Assembly: GCA_027559495.1 (NCBI GenBank)
Contig: JAMXSV010000026.1
Location: forward strand, 620,001 to 684,000
Length of the DNA stretch: 64,000 bases
Direction of reading: 5' to 3'
From: Aurifilum marmelostoma
Taxonomy: Eukaryota > Ascomycota > Sordariomycetes > Diaporthales > Cryphonectriaceae
Positions 11,272 through 23,029 of this stretch are shown here, piece by piece (the first letter of the stretch is position 1; each line of letters begins with the position of its first letter). The notes under the pieces were generated by a model, which made no database searches, had not been told where the DNA came from, and saw only the letters and a list, made by a program, of their open reading frames with translations. The translations under genes were made by a program, and so were the position numbers.

Positions 11272-12470
11272 ATGGCCTCCGCATCAAGCCATCCTCTCGC
11301 CTTCGTCGGCAGCAATCCTTTAGTCAAGACCGTCTCCGATGCGCTAGGCTCGTTCCAGGAGCGACGCGCAAAGCTTGGACTGTCGAACCCCGGCACCGTC
11401 GAGAACCTGGCTAAGGAGGTCCAGCGCGATGTTCTCCTCAACAACTACATGTTCACTGGCCTGCGCGCAGACCTCACCAAGGCCTTCAGCCTGAATCCCC
11501 TCTTTCAAGTCTCGCACGCCTTTGCGCTGGGCGAGCGGTCGAACCCTTACACCTTCGCCGCCCTCTACGGTACCAACAAGGTAAGCCGCTCTCGCAACAT
11601 TGCTCGATGATGCTTTCACTGTGGCATCGAGGCTGACTTATAGGTGACAGGTCTTCCTGCAAGGCAACATCGATAACGATGGTCAGCTTTCGACCAGAGC
11701 CAACTGGAGATGGTCGCCCTCCCTCGTCTCGAAGACCCAATTCCAGATCGGCACCGGCGGTCAGGACATGGCGCAGCTCGAGTCTGAGTATACTGGCAAC
11801 GACTTCACCCTCAACGTCAAGGCCCTCAACCCATCCTACCTCGAGGGTGGGCTCACCGGTATCTTCGTCGGACAGTATATGCAGGCAGTCACCCCGAAGC
11901 TTGCCCTGGGCCTGGAGGCCATGTGGCAGCGTCAGGCCCTAAGCCAACCCCCCGACGCGGCGCTGGCCTACTGTGGAAAGTATAAGGCCGAGGACTGGGT
12001 GGCTACGGCGCAGATGGCCGCAAATGGTGCCATAAACACGACGTACTGGAGGAAGCTGTCCGACAAGGTACAGGCTGGAGTTGACATGACCCTGACCCTC
12101 TCTGGAGGCCCCGCGGCGATGATGGGCGGTCCTTTGCAGAAGGAGGGTGTGACGACTTTTGGTGCCAAGTACGACTTCCGCATGTCCACCTTCCGCGCCC
12201 AGCTGGACTCCAAGGGAAAGCTGAGCTGCCTGCTCGAGAAGCGCGTCGCCGGCCCTGTCATGATGACGGTCGGTGCTGATGTGGACCACGCTACGGTACG
12301 GCCTCCTGTTGTCCACAACAATCTACTCCTCCATCTCCAATGCTAACAAAGTTGCGCTACAGCAAACCGCGAAGCTCGGCCTGGGCATCTCCATCGAGAC
12401 CGGCGGCGAGGAGCTGCAGGAGCAACAAGAGCTACTCGGCGCCCAGCCATCTCCCAATATCCCCTTCTAA
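11272..12470 (+). CDS. tom40: TOM40, mitochondrial outer-membrane import channel
   Basis: Three exons (11272-11580, 11651-12295, 12363-12470) close to 353 residues, the usual length for fungal Tom40 (about 350). Tom40 is the beta-barrel pore of the TOM complex through which nearly all mitochondrial precursors pass. The start MASASSHPLAFVGSNPL, the region NPGTVENLAKEVQRDVLL and the following amphipathic strands (FQVSHAFALG, QGNIDNDGQLSTRANWRWSP) match the porin_3 fold. The central GGPLQKEGVTTFGAKYDFRMSTFRAQLDSKG is typical of the last strands of the barrel. There is no presequence, as expected for a protein with internal targeting. The C-terminus is a short Glu/Gln-rich tail (GGEELQEQQELLG). 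It is divergently transcribed from PFK2. Confidence 0.93.
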
Positions 12471-14314
12471 GGGATCTACTCCCGAAAAGACATCAGGTCC
12501 TCCCTGCGCCCGTCCGACGAACTCTCCACTCCGATGACCCTTTCTTACCACCCACATCGCTTCAACGCCCAATCCGAAGGAGGGGCAGGCGAGGGCAACC
12601 GACGAGACACATGAGACCCATACAAGAGGGATATTGATTCTTGTTGAAAAGGACGTGTTCTAGAAGGGCAGGACCATGAACCTAAGTCTCATGATTTCTA
12701 CCCTAGCCGGACCAAAGGTGCTGCACGTTTTCCACATAGCATATTTTATGGTTCTTTTGAACTTGTTTCTGTCTAAAGAGGGAATGTAGACGTGCGTGGT
12801 TACTCAGGGAATCATATCGGTTGTTTCGAATGCGGCCGTTGATAATTTGAGATGAAGGTGAAGTTGGGGGAGGGGACGAATGTGTCAACAGCGCTGGGGA
12901 ACGGACAGAAACGACAGCCTGGGAAGCCTCAGACGTACGTGAAACGGGAAAATGAGTATATCTGATCTCAGGCTTCAGAGTCGCAAAGAAAAAGCAGAAG
13001 GAAATGAGGAGCTGTTTCTAAGTCTTTACCTGAGGAGGAAGGGGTTTGGGGGGGGCAGGGGTGGGAGCCATAATTGCTGGAGAGCCCAGCAGTCCCTGAT
13101 ACTCAATCAGAATCTACTGTAAAAATAGTACTAGTGCCATACCCTCCATTGTAACTACTATACAATCTCCAGTCATGTGCCTGTGTTGAATGCTCTCTGC
13201 ACATTTATATTCCAGCAGCAGACTGTACATTGTAGTAGTAATCTTAAATACACCGTGCTTTACCAGCCACAAGACCTTGCCGTATTTTGGGTACTATATA
13301 CTACAAGTATTGTCTGCCAGCTGACGCCACAGTGCACAGATCACAATGAGGCGTCAACCCCCGTAGAACTACTGTACTATGATGTCTGGTGGTGGCAGGT
13401 GTACAGGCTTGAGGCCCTACAGCTGTGCGCAAAAAGCAAGCAGGCAAGGCACATAGGCACGCTAACACTCTTTTATGGGGCTGGCTAGTGGGGCTGCATT
13501 TGGTCAAGGGGAGTTCAGGGCAGGCAGGCAGCTGAGCGTGGGGCCTGAGATCTGATCTGGGCAGCCCCCAACCGGTCTCATCATCACCCCTTGATGGCTG
13601 CAGCAGCAGGGTGTTCAGGGCATACAGGCTTGTAGAGCCGGGCCCGTGAACCGAACCAAAATCCTCACTCACTTTCCCACCCCTCACCTTGGCTTTCGAC
13701 TTTTTTCCCACCCCGGGTCGAGGTCCAACCCAGGCACTCGAGACACCTTTCCCTTTCCCAACCACGCTTGGGCAGACCTCGACAAGGACCCAGCGCCCAG
13801 CAAACCGATCAGCAAACTACTTTTCGTTCTACTGCGTGCTTGCCTGCCCAGCGCCGACCTTCCTTCCACCTCTCTTACGTACGCTTGCGACGAGGGAACA
13901 AGCGCACTTTGTTCGCGCTGCCCGCCCCCCTTTACCTTTCAGCTCGCCCTTGTTCTCCTTGGCCCACCAGCTTCCTGCGCAATCAGCTGCAGGTCATTTG
14001 CGACAAGCAGACAAGGCCTTTTTCAGTCTGCCCGGCCAGCGTCATTCAGAAGATCTGATCCATTGATCTGAGGGCAGACAATTCTCCCAGTCGCAGCCTG
14101 CGACGCCTGCAAGCCCAACCTGCGTCTTCTCCCTTTTCCCTCATCAGTCGCGTGCCACGACGCGCCTTCACACCGCGACGACCGACTCAATTTCCATCAC
14201 AAGACATATGCATGGTGTCTATTCATTTCATTCACCTGTGGAATATGATGGTTGGCGGAAGGTGGAAGTGGTGAAAAGAGTCTGCCTACATCCATTGCTG
14301 CTGTCCTGGACACG
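12471..14314. other. TOM40 3' flank and SET1 upstream region
   Basis: About 1.8 kb without a gene I can support. Bases 13640-14170 are strongly pyrimidine-rich and open in several frames, which looks like a long SET1 leader rather than coding sequence. A 20-codon upstream open frame (14212-14274) precedes the SET1 start and could reduce initiation there. Confidence 0.5.
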
Positions 14315-14441
14315 ATGACCCGCCCCTCTAGTGCGAGCTTCGCCCAGTTCTTCCCTGCAGCTCCCAGGGCTGCTAGGGACAGGGCCATGGAGAGAGAGAA
14401 GGAGAGGGCAAGGAGGGATACACAGCAGGACTTACCGTCCT

Positions 14442-14472
<31 letters not shown>

Positions 14473-17400
14473 AACAACATACAGCGACAAGTCCGCCCTC
14501 AACGGCCTTTCTGAGCACGGCGCGACCGACGATCACCACCCTGTCGCAAGATCCTCCTTCCGGGATGCCTCAACCGTATCAGATCCAGCGCGAACCCCCG
14601 CCGAGGATATCGACTCCTCCTTTCGCGCGGACCACCCAGCCACTGTTGGCTCTGAGAGCTCACATGCCAGCCTCGCGTCCTCTGCCACCGCTGCTTCCTC
14701 GATGCGCAACAGCGCTGCCGTGTCCAAGAACAATATCGCATCCTCATACTCACTGGTCACCCCGCTCACGACCACCGGCTCGCCATCACCCTCCGCCGGT
14801 CCTCACCCACCAAGGCTGGATACATCCAGTTCCTCATATTCTGAAAAGATCGGCGCGTCCACGTCTAAGCCTGCTGGCTCCCTTGACAATGTCGCTGCCG
14901 TGAACACGTCCGCCGTCTCACACCGCATACCAGCCCGAGACCCCTCACTCCGTGTCCAAGTGATCAAGGCCATACATGATCCATCCATCGACCGATCATC
15001 GCGAGATAAGAAGAAACCGAAATACAAGGAGTATGGAACGGTACGTAACATACATATGCATATATATATATATATGCACAAACACACGCACATACACACA
15101 CTCTATATACTCGGGGATTGGGGGCGTGGGAGCGTCATCTTCTTTTCTTTGGTGAACCTGGCTAATAAAATCGCTCTGTATAACAGGAAGATGACGCTCC
15201 CCCACCGCCCGACCCTCGACTAGCTAAAGGTGGTCGCCTTGACTACATCAACGTCGACTATCACCTGCCCAAGTCTCGCTTGCGCCAATCGCCGTATAAC
15301 GTGAAACCTTACGCGTGGGACCCCAAGACGTCCGTCGGCCCTGGGCCCCCGACCCAGGTCGTCGTGACCGGCTTCAATCCTCTGATCACATTTTCCAAAG
15401 TTACAACCATCTTCAATTCCTTTGGTGATGTCGCCGAGAGTAGCAACAAGATGCACCCGGAGACGGGAAGCTTCCTGGGGTTCGCTACGTTTCGCTACAA
15501 GGACTCCAAGCCCAGCAGGTCACGGCCGCTTCCAGTCCTGGCAATTGATGCTGCTAAGCGCGCGGTGCGCAACATGAACGGTAGATCCATCGAGTCCCAC
15601 AGGGTCCGCGTCGAGTTTGACCCAGATGGCAAGAAAAGTCGTCGCATGCTGGAGGATGCCCTGAAGAGCGAGCGCGAAAGGTCGCAGCCCATGATCTCCA
15701 AGCCCATTCCCACGGCGCCAAGATCGAAGGATTTCCCTCCGAGAGCCCCTCCGACTGCGCCTCGAGGGCCTGCTGCCTTTCGACAGCCCGCAGCTGCAGA
15801 GGGCCGTCCGCTGTCCGTGGCCGCGCGCGTCTCCAGCCTCATTGAGCAGATTCCCGTCTCGACCAACCTGAAGAAGGAGCCATATATATTCGTCCCACAC
15901 GAATCGGTCCCGGTCATGCCTACAACGATCGCGCATATGAAGAAGCGGCTCAAGAACTTCCGATGGGAAGACGTCCGCGCTGATCGAAGTGGATACTACA
16001 TCGTCTTTCGGGACTCGACCCTGGGTCGGTCCGAGGCTGAGAAGTGCTATGCCTCCGCGCAGGCGACCGCGTTCTTCACGTACACCCTCAGGATGGAGCT
16101 CCGTCTGTTTGGGAGTGAGGGCAAACCCCCACTCGCCCCGACCGCCCAAACCTTTCGAAGACGAAGCCGGAGTCCCCCTCCACGACCGGCACAAGTCGAA
16201 CCCCCGCCGAAGCGCGACGATAAGGAGCGCGCCCGGCGAGAGGATCAGAGGGATCTCGAGGAAGAGAAACGTGAACGAGCCAACAATTTCGACCCTGTCA
16301 GGGAGGCTGCTGAGGTGGTCCGCCGGGAAATGATTGAGCACCTCATCAAACACATTCGCCAGAAGATCGCTGCGCCGAGTTTATTGACGTACCTCGAGCC
16401 CTCAAACCATGCTGAGATGCGCATCAAACTCAACATTGAAGATCCTCTGGCGGCCAAGGCCCCTACTTTCCTCTTCGAAGATAGCGACAAGTCTCCTGCG
16501 AGCACTCCCAACTCACGAGCCGACCCGATCGAGCGCCGTACCAAGCACCTCGACGTCACGGCGCTGCCCCGTATCCGCAAGGTGAAAAAGGGCACGATCC
16601 CTCGCAAGTCCGGCTTTACGGATCCTTTTGCTCGAGAGCGACCTACATCCCACCGGGCAGCCTTCCGGTCGCTTCACCACCGCCTGCAGCATGCCGACAG
16701 CGACGCCGAGTCCGATGATGAAGCCGAGCACAGGGACTCATTTGCGAGAGACACCGAGGAACCCGAGTCTCGTTCTCGCAGCCGAATGGGAACCGACGAG
16801 GACGCCAAGGACGATTGGGGCCCTCCCGAGGAGGACTCGTTGACGGAAGTTAGCTTCGCTCAAGATGGCAACGTCCCCCATGTGAAGAAGAGGAAGCTTG
16901 ATTTACAGGTAGAGACAGCGATCAAGCGCCAGAAGAAGAGCGACGAGGAGCTTTTCGGGGTGACTATCGACCGCATCGAAGGCGGGTATCCTCTTCGTGA
17001 TGCTTCTGCAGACGTGCGCATGGCCGACGCCGCTGAAGATAACGAGGATGAAGACTCCCGGCTTCCCACACCTGCCCTAGGTGCAAAGAGCGTCAAGAAG
17101 GGCGCGACGAAACTAAAGAAGAAGTCCAAGAAACAGTTGTTCGAGGAGCGCGAAGCGCTTAAGAAGCAGCAGCAGGACATCTTCGAGCAAGAAGCTGAGG
17201 AGAAGACTGAGCCTCTCAAGCAGCCCACGCCGCCTCCTGACTCGAAACCAGAGCCCGAGGTGGTGGAACCAAGCAAGCCTCTACCGGACAGCACTTTGTT
17301 CCCAGACTGCGTCACCAAGGCCCTCGTCCTCCCACCCAACTTCAGGGTCGATCCAGAGACACTTGATATTGGTGAAAAGGACAAGCCCAACATCGCGAAG

Positions 17401-18339
17401 CTCAAGAAGAAGTTCGGCGTAGAAGACATCGGTGACCCCCAGACTTGGATCTGGAGACGGAATCGCATCAAGGAACTGAATTCTTGGGATGGCTCTGGCG
17501 AGATTGTGGGTATCCAGGGCTACTATGTGCCCAACTCCACCGGCTGTGCGAGGACAGAAGGCATCAAGAAGATACTCAACTCCGAGAAGTCCAAGTACCT
17601 CCCACACCACATCAAGGTGCAGAAGGCCCGTGAGGAGCGCGAAAAGGCAGGCAAGGGTGGCAAGGTCAAGGCCATGGCCGAAGTCAACATCACAAGGGTT
17701 GCGCCCGATCACGTACCCTCACAGAGCAATGCTCGCGACACCCGTGCCAAGCAGCGCGATCATAACTCTTCTCTTGAGAAGACACAGAAGGTCTTTGGTC
17801 AGGCATCTGATGTCTTGCGGTTCAACCAGCTCAAGAAGCGCAAGAAGCCCGTCAAGTTTGACCGGTCGGCCATCCACAACTGGGGTCTCTACGCGATGGA
17901 GAACATTGCCAAGGACGATATGATTATCGAGTACGTCGGCGAGCGGGTGCGCCAGAGGATCGCAGACCTCCGTGAGATCAACTACACCAAGAGCGGAATA
18001 GGGAGCAGCTACTTGTTCCGTATCGATGATGATGCAGTCGTTGACGCGACCAAGAAGGGTGGTATCGCGCGTTTCATCAATCACAGCTGCGCGCCGAACT
18101 GCAAGGCTAGCATCATTCGCGTCGAAGGGACCAAGCGAATTGTCATCTATGCCGAGAGGGCTATAGCGCAGAGTAAGCAGTTCACCACGCTGTGACCCGT
18201 CTTTCAGGACACGATGGCTGACCTTTTCAACACAGATGAGGAGCTGACGTACGACTACAAATTCGACCGCGAGATGCGCTCCGAAGACCGCATCCCCTGT
18301 CTTTGTGGCACGCCGGAATGCAAGGGTTTCCTCAACTAA
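14315..18339 (+). CDS. set1: SET1, histone H3 lysine-4 methyltransferase (COMPASS)
   Basis: Three exons (14315-15040, 15187-18172, 18236-18339) give 1271 residues. It is the catalytic subunit of COMPASS, which methylates H3K4 in the nucleus. Domains in order: a Ser/Ala-rich N-terminus beginning MTRPSSASFAQFFPAAPRAA; an RRM from about residue 298 (TQVVVTGFNPL); a long charged linker with Lys-rich patches; the n-SET region (IWRRNRIKELNSWDGSGE); and a C-terminal SET domain with HNWGLYAMENI, IIEYVGE, RFINHSCAPNC and ELTYDYKF. It ends with the post-SET CLCGTPECKGFLN, which binds zinc. All S-adenosylmethionine and catalytic motifs are intact. The start is the first ATG in frame (14315). A (CAG)n run at 14445-14460 encodes polyalanine. 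The first intron contains an AT dinucleotide run (15060-15074). Confidence 0.95.
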
Positions 18340-18565
18340 TACAAGCCTTGCTTTCGAGCATCAGCCACTCATACAAGCCCACTCAACCTGTTTCGCGTTC
18401 ACCAAAATCGGAGTCAGCTGCAGAGGTGTCAACGGTGTTATAGACGAGCAAAATCAGGCGTGATCTGATGGTCCACTTCATGAGTTTGGTTTTTGCTTTT
18501 GTTGGCGGGCCCACGGCGATTGGTGTTTGGATTTTCATTTCAATACGATAATCAAATTGGTCATG

Positions 18566-19066
18566 TCACGGCTGCTTGGGGACTGGGTACGGTTCTTTCC
18601 GCATGCAGGGTTTGTGTGCAGGTGTTGCGGGCAGGGAAAACAAAACAATGATCAGAACACACATCACCATCCACACGGCGAACAGACCTTCGAAGGTCTG
18701 CCGGGCAAAGTGAGGCGCGTCACTCAACGGGATGGCGGTAGAAAGAGAGTTCGGGAGCACATAATATTGGATTGAGGCCAAATCTTGAGGGCTGAGATGG
18801 CCTCGCTGGCAGAAGAACCTCAGGTCAGCCGATCAGACAGGAGGAGGAAAACTGTGGTTAATGTACATGGCCAACCTGATCCAGCTGGGCAAGAAGTTGT
18901 TTGGCTGGATGAAGAGAGAGGGGACTGGGAACCGGAGGCGGGGTGTGAGTCGAGTTCTCCAGATGCAGGTGCGTCTCAGAGACTTGATCCCGAGATAGAA
19001 GATGCCCATAGTCAAGAATGAAGTGAACATCGAAAGGACCAAAAGTAAACCAAAGACTACCCAATG
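18566..19066 (-). CDS. Possible small two-segment membrane protein (uncertain, start unresolved)
   Basis: On the minus strand one open stretch contains the hydrophobic run WVVFGLLLVLSMFTSFLTM, followed by a basic segment. A second stretch ending at TGA 18566-18568 contains FAVWMVMCVLIIVLFSL. A GT...AG intron at 18819-18866 (48 bases, with GCTGAC close to the acceptor) joins them in frame. I cannot identify a homologue. The 5' end runs towards the GT microsatellite and no clear start codon stands out. It could equally be untranslated 3' DNA, so treat it as a hypothesis. Confidence 0.22.
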
Positions 19067-19126
19067 TGTTTTCTCTTGAGACGGCGAGAGTGTCACAGCT
19101 GGAGTGGAGGGAGCATGTGTGTGTGT

Positions 19127-19128
<2 letters not shown>

Positions 19129-19170
<42 letters not shown>
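19129..19170. repeat. (GT)21 dinucleotide microsatellite
   Basis: Forty-two uninterrupted bases of alternating G and T, preceded by a shorter GT run at about 19115-19126. It is expected to be polymorphic between strains. Confidence 0.95.
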
Positions 19171-19171
<1 letters not shown>

Positions 19172-19477
19172 GTCTGGATGACCCTTCAGAAACATCACAA
19201 GCGAAATGACGACCAGGTTAGGGAATAGGTGAGGTGTTAATACAACTTCAGCAAGCTGTTTGTACACAAGCCTCTCTGAGAAGAGGGGTTGCGTGTGTTT
19301 AATGCATTTTTCTGGCGAAATTGAGACAAACCCCTTCTCTAATGAACCACGGTCAAAATCCAAACGCCTCCAGGAAACTGACAATACCCATCCAGGCGCA
19401 CTGCCGATCCCAATAGTTTCCCCCCAAACGCCATCCGTCGTCATTGTTCAATTCTCATCACACATCGGTCCCAGGTT

Positions 19478-20953
19478 TCACAGGTCCAACTGCAGACAAA
19501 AGTCATCCTCATCATCACCAAGCACGTCAACGGTGTCCTCGTCCGCGCCAAAGAGGCCATCGTCACCACCGGTAGACCCAAACAGCCAATCGTCATCTTC
19601 TTGGGGCGGCGCGTTAAAAATCGACACGAACTCGGGCTTTGCCGCCTGCTCGCTTCTCGCGTGGCTTGCGGGGGTGATGGTCGCGTCGGACGCGGTGGTG
19701 TTGGAGCGGACTAGGGGGCGGCGCGCGGGTGCCTCCGATTTGCTGCGTGCATGTAGCGCGGCGGAGACGGACCGGCCTTTGGTATAGCCAAGCGTGTTTC
19801 GGGAGGCCGTCACGCCGGCGCTGGTGGATGCTGGAGTTGGGATGGCCTTGGGGCGAGAAGTGAGAGCAGTGCTGCCTGCTGGCTGCCTGACCTTGGTGGG
19901 CTGCATGAAGGATGGAACTTTGGCAGTGGCCGAGGCGCCTGTCGGCTTCGTGAGAAGAGGCTTGCGCTGGGTGGTGGTGGAGGTGCTAGATGCCATTCCC
20001 AATGCTGATGCTGCACGTCGCGAGTTGAGCGACGAGGACGCCTTCAGGGATGAGCTGGGTCGCGCGGCCGTCTGGCCTGTCTGGTCGGCCAGTGGGACAA
20101 TCTTCTTGGGGGAATCCAATCCCAGATCCCAGGTAGCCTCAGCCAAGTCCTTTTTGATCCGCGCATCCGCTTCCCTGAACCTCTTATCCTGTGCAGCCTT
20201 TATCTCCCTGTCAACCCGCGTCATGCCATTTTCGTCTCTGCGGTTGTGGTAGTAGTCATAGTAGCCCTTCAGCCGATGCTCGGGCCTGATGGCATCGAAC
20301 GTAAGGACACCGGCCGGGAAAACATCAGAGACGTACGGCTGCTCGGGCGGGGGTGGTGGATTTGTGTCAACTTCGTCCGACAGGGGGTCCGAGTTGTCGA
20401 GCAGAATCTGTAGCTTGGAAGACTCTGATTTGGGCGCATGACTTTTGGGGCGGGTGACGGTGGTAGGCCTGACTTGGCTCTTCTCGGTCTCGCGGAGGGC
20501 GGGAGTCTTGCCGTTGATGGTCTTGTTGGCCGCGGCTTTGGCGTTGGTAGTCTTGTCACCTAGGACTGAACGACCTGTCCGGGGCTCTGAATAAAACGTG
20601 TGAGTAGCCATGTTTGAATATGCCGTGCTGTGCTGTGCTGTGCTTTGGTTGTGCTGTGCTGTACTGTGCATATTGGGTGGGGATGATGTGTCGATCTTGT
20701 GCTTGAACTGCTCACCTGCAGGTGTCATCCATTGCGACCTGTCCACCTTGGATTTTTCGCCTAGAGCGCTCTTTCCTCCAAAGCCACGCGCCGCGTTCTC
20801 ATCGTTAAGAGGGATTTTGAGGGGTGTCTTGGGATACCGCGCACCGGGCGTCTTTGGCTGAAGTCCTCGAACGGTGCCCTGGTTGTACTGCTTATTGTGC
20901 GCAGCAGCCTGATGGATGGAGACCAGGTTCTCCTGATCGCGTGCCGCGAACAT
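19478..20953 (-). CDS. Securin-like protein (Cut2-type destruction box)
   Basis: Two exons (20953-20716 and 20586-19478) give 448 residues. Securin would inhibit separase until anaphase. The N-terminus is basic and disordered, with PKTPGARYPKTPLKIPLNDENAARG. It then has GKSALGEKSKVD (60-71) and RSVLGDKTTN (85-94). The latter is nearly the same as the second destruction box I recall from S. pombe Cut2. In Cut2, as here, N- and Lys/Arg-rich destruction boxes precede an acidic C-terminus; here the tail is EDDDWLFGSTGGDD followed by VLGDDEDDFCLQLDL. The middle is a helical stretch (REIKAAQDKRFREADARIKKDLAEA) and a long Ser/Thr/Ala-rich region. No KEN box is seen. Securins diverge so quickly that only these short motifs can support the call. 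The gene diverges from tropomyosin. Confidence 0.5.
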   Translation of the reverse strand: MFAARDQENLVSIHQAAAHNKQYNQGTVRGLQPKTPGARYPKTPLKIPLNDENAARGFGGKSALGEKSKVDRSQWMTPAGEQFKHKIDTSSPPNMHSTAQHNQSTAQHSTAYSNMATHTFYSEPRTGRSVLGDKTTNAKAAANKTINGKTPALRETEKSQVRPTTVTRPKSHAPKSESSKLQILLDNSDPLSDEVDTNPPPPPEQPYVSDVFPAGVLTFDAIRPEHRLKGYYDYYHNRRDENGMTRVDREIKAAQDKRFREADARIKKDLAEATWDLGLDSPKKIVPLADQTGQTAARPSSSLKASSSLNSRRAASALGMASSTSTTTQRKPLLTKPTGASATAKVPSFMQPTKVRQPAGSTALTSRPKAIPTPASTSAGVTASRNTLGYTKGRSVSAALHARSKSEAPARRPLVRSNTTASDATITPASHARSEQAAKPEFVSIFNAPPQEDDDWLFGSTGGDDGLFGADEDTVDVLGDDEDDFCLQLDL

Positions 20954-21867
20954 CTTCTCTGTCTTTTCCTCTTCTCCGCTGGCCTTGTGGCGGTCGCTGC
21001 AAATGACCGATGGGTGCTGCCAACCTCCGAAAAATACGACGTAATTTCCTGTATCCTCAAAAATAGTCGCTTGGATATTGGAGCGTCGCTTAATTCGAGT
21101 ACGGTGATCTTCAGATGACGAGACCCTGTCGCTGTCTTTGTTGTTGTGATAGTAGACGGCCCTCCAGATTCAATTCTGGGGTGGGAATCAATATTGGCTT
21201 GTAAGAATCTTGAAGTGGATGGGAGGAAGGTTGACAGTTCAGTGGCAATTTAGCGTTCGTAATGCATGTATTGACTTTGGAATGTTTGGTGTTGACCGAG
21301 CAACAGTGACTGAACCCTCTGTGCTTTCACAAAGGATTGAGACCTATGACCTGCTGCATCCCTGCCCTGAAGAAAGGAAGACCCCTGACACCCTGGGCGC
21401 AGGCCGCGATACGGTACTACGGTAGGCTGAGGTGACTGGGGCCATCATTTGGAGGGGCGGATGAGGAGGGGGGGAAATAATAGTCAGTGCGGGCGGGCTC
21501 TGGTAGTCAGCCAGAGGCTCCCCCAACAGCAGCAACAACCCCTGAAGAAAAAACGACCTTCCCCCTCACCCCCCCCCCCTGACAAGCCAAAAAGAAGGCC
21601 AGCGAATAAGCTGGGGCCATAATTAGAGAGGGGCACTATTTCGAGACCTCCACCTCTGGGAGGTGAGAGGACGGGCCCAGGCCAGAACACCTCATCGTCG
21701 CCAACCTGCTCTGATACCCAACCTGTCGTCGTGTCTCCTTTTTCTCTTCAACCTCCTCATCCAAACCTCTTCACCATCCAGTACACAGCTGTATCTCAAC
21801 GTCGCTTCTTGTCAATACACCCACTTCTTCCTCCTTGTTCTTATTGACTTTGATAAACTAGTCCACC
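20954..21867. other. Divergent promoter region securin-like / tropomyosin
   Basis: About 910 bases without a gene. It contains a C-rich run at about 21570-21580, and the last 150 bases before tropomyosin are CT-rich leader sequence. Confidence 0.55.
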
Positions 21868-23029
21868 ATGGATCGCATCAAGGAGGTAAGTTTAGAGCCA
21901 GGCCAGGCCCGGTCAGATCAGAAGAGCAAGGAGGCAGGGACCACCAGTGTCATTGCTGTGCGACAGTGATGATTCTTGCCATACCCTCCGCTACCCCGCC
22001 AGGCCCTGCTTGCTTGGCTCAGCTCAGCTTTGTAGTGACTGCCTGCTGGTGTCCTGCTTCACTGCAGACCAGAGGCGACACAATCGGCAAAGCTGCTACT
22101 GCTGCTGCAGCCATGGCCACTGCAGCAGCCTGGTTTCCAACCCCGAGCCTCACATGCCACCAAACACGACTTTCCAAGTGTTGATTCTCCCCTCCGTCCT
22201 CCCCCAAAGCCCCCATCCCCTTCCTTTTCCCTTCCTCCCATTACGCCAAGCTACAGCACAGTCACACAAGTCCATCGAGCAACAACGAAGACGGTCAAGA
22301 TGTCGATGCTGAGTACAGTCACGCAGAAAATGAACCAGCTCCGCCTGGAGGCCGACGAGTCCGCCGCCAAGGTCGAGGAGATGCAGGCCAAGATGAAGGC
22401 GCTGGAGCAGGACAACCTGGCCAAGGAGCAGGAGATCACTTCCCTGTCGCACAGAAACGGTCTGCTCGAGGCCGAGGTCGAGAAGCTCGACACCGCCATC
22501 AAGGACTTCAAGAAGGCCGCAGAGGACGGTCAGGGCCACTCCACCACCAACGAGACCCTCACCCGCCGCCTCCAGCTGCTCGAGGAGGAGGCCGAGGAGG
22601 CTGACAAGACCCTCCGCGAGGCCAACGAGAAGTATGTAGAAGTGCCGCTCACTTACAACTTCAAGTCCGAGATCTATCTGACTTGGAGGTGCTTGCTTTC
22701 TGCCCTGTCTCCTTTTTCTTACCTTTCGAACACCCCCCCCCCTTCTCAAAACCACTCCCTGCCCTTTTTCGTCCGTGCAGACCTTCTCAAGATCTAAAGA
22801 AAATAATGCACATAAAATTCATATCGCAAGACATGAAAGCTGACGTTTCCCCGTCCTACCTACCAGGCTCCGACAAACCGACGTCAAGGCCGGCCACTTC
22901 GAGCGAAAAGTCCAGGCTCTCGAGGCCGAGCGAGACCAGTGGGAGGGCAAATACGAGGAGATGGCTAAGAAGTACGCCGAAATCAAGAAGGAGCTGGAGG
23001 AGTTCCAGGCAGAGATTGGCAACATCTAA
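21868..23029 (+). CDS. tpm1: Tropomyosin
   Basis: Three exons (21868-21885, 22327-22631, 22867-23029) give 161 residues, the length of S. pombe Cdc8. Tropomyosin is a coiled-coil dimer that polymerises along actin cables and contractile rings. The first exon codes for only MDRIKE. It joins to KMNQLRLEADESAAKVEEMQ through a 441-base intron, unusually long for this window. The rest is a continuous heptad coiled coil (LEQDNLAKEQEITSL, LEAEVEKLDTAIKDF) ending in the conserved KKELEEFQAEIGNI. An in-frame alternative acceptor 27 bases upstream (AG before 22300) would insert nine residues, and ATG 22300 could also start a shorter form. The second intron is 235 bases. It diverges from the securin-like gene and converges on RRP17. 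Confidence 0.93.

Larger units (their letters stand above)
18340..19477. other. Interval with GT microsatellite and a possible small membrane-protein gene
   Basis: About 1.1 kb between the 3' ends of SET1 and the securin-like gene. It contains the long GT repeat (19129-19170). On the minus strand there are two open stretches, each with a hydrophobic segment, which splice in frame if a 48-base intron is removed; that possibility is listed separately. Confidence 0.5.

Noticed and set aside
13646..14071. Several overlapping open frames upstream of SET1
   Set aside because: All three plus-strand frames are open because the region is pyrimidine-rich; no frame is better than the others, so a non-coding leader is more likely.
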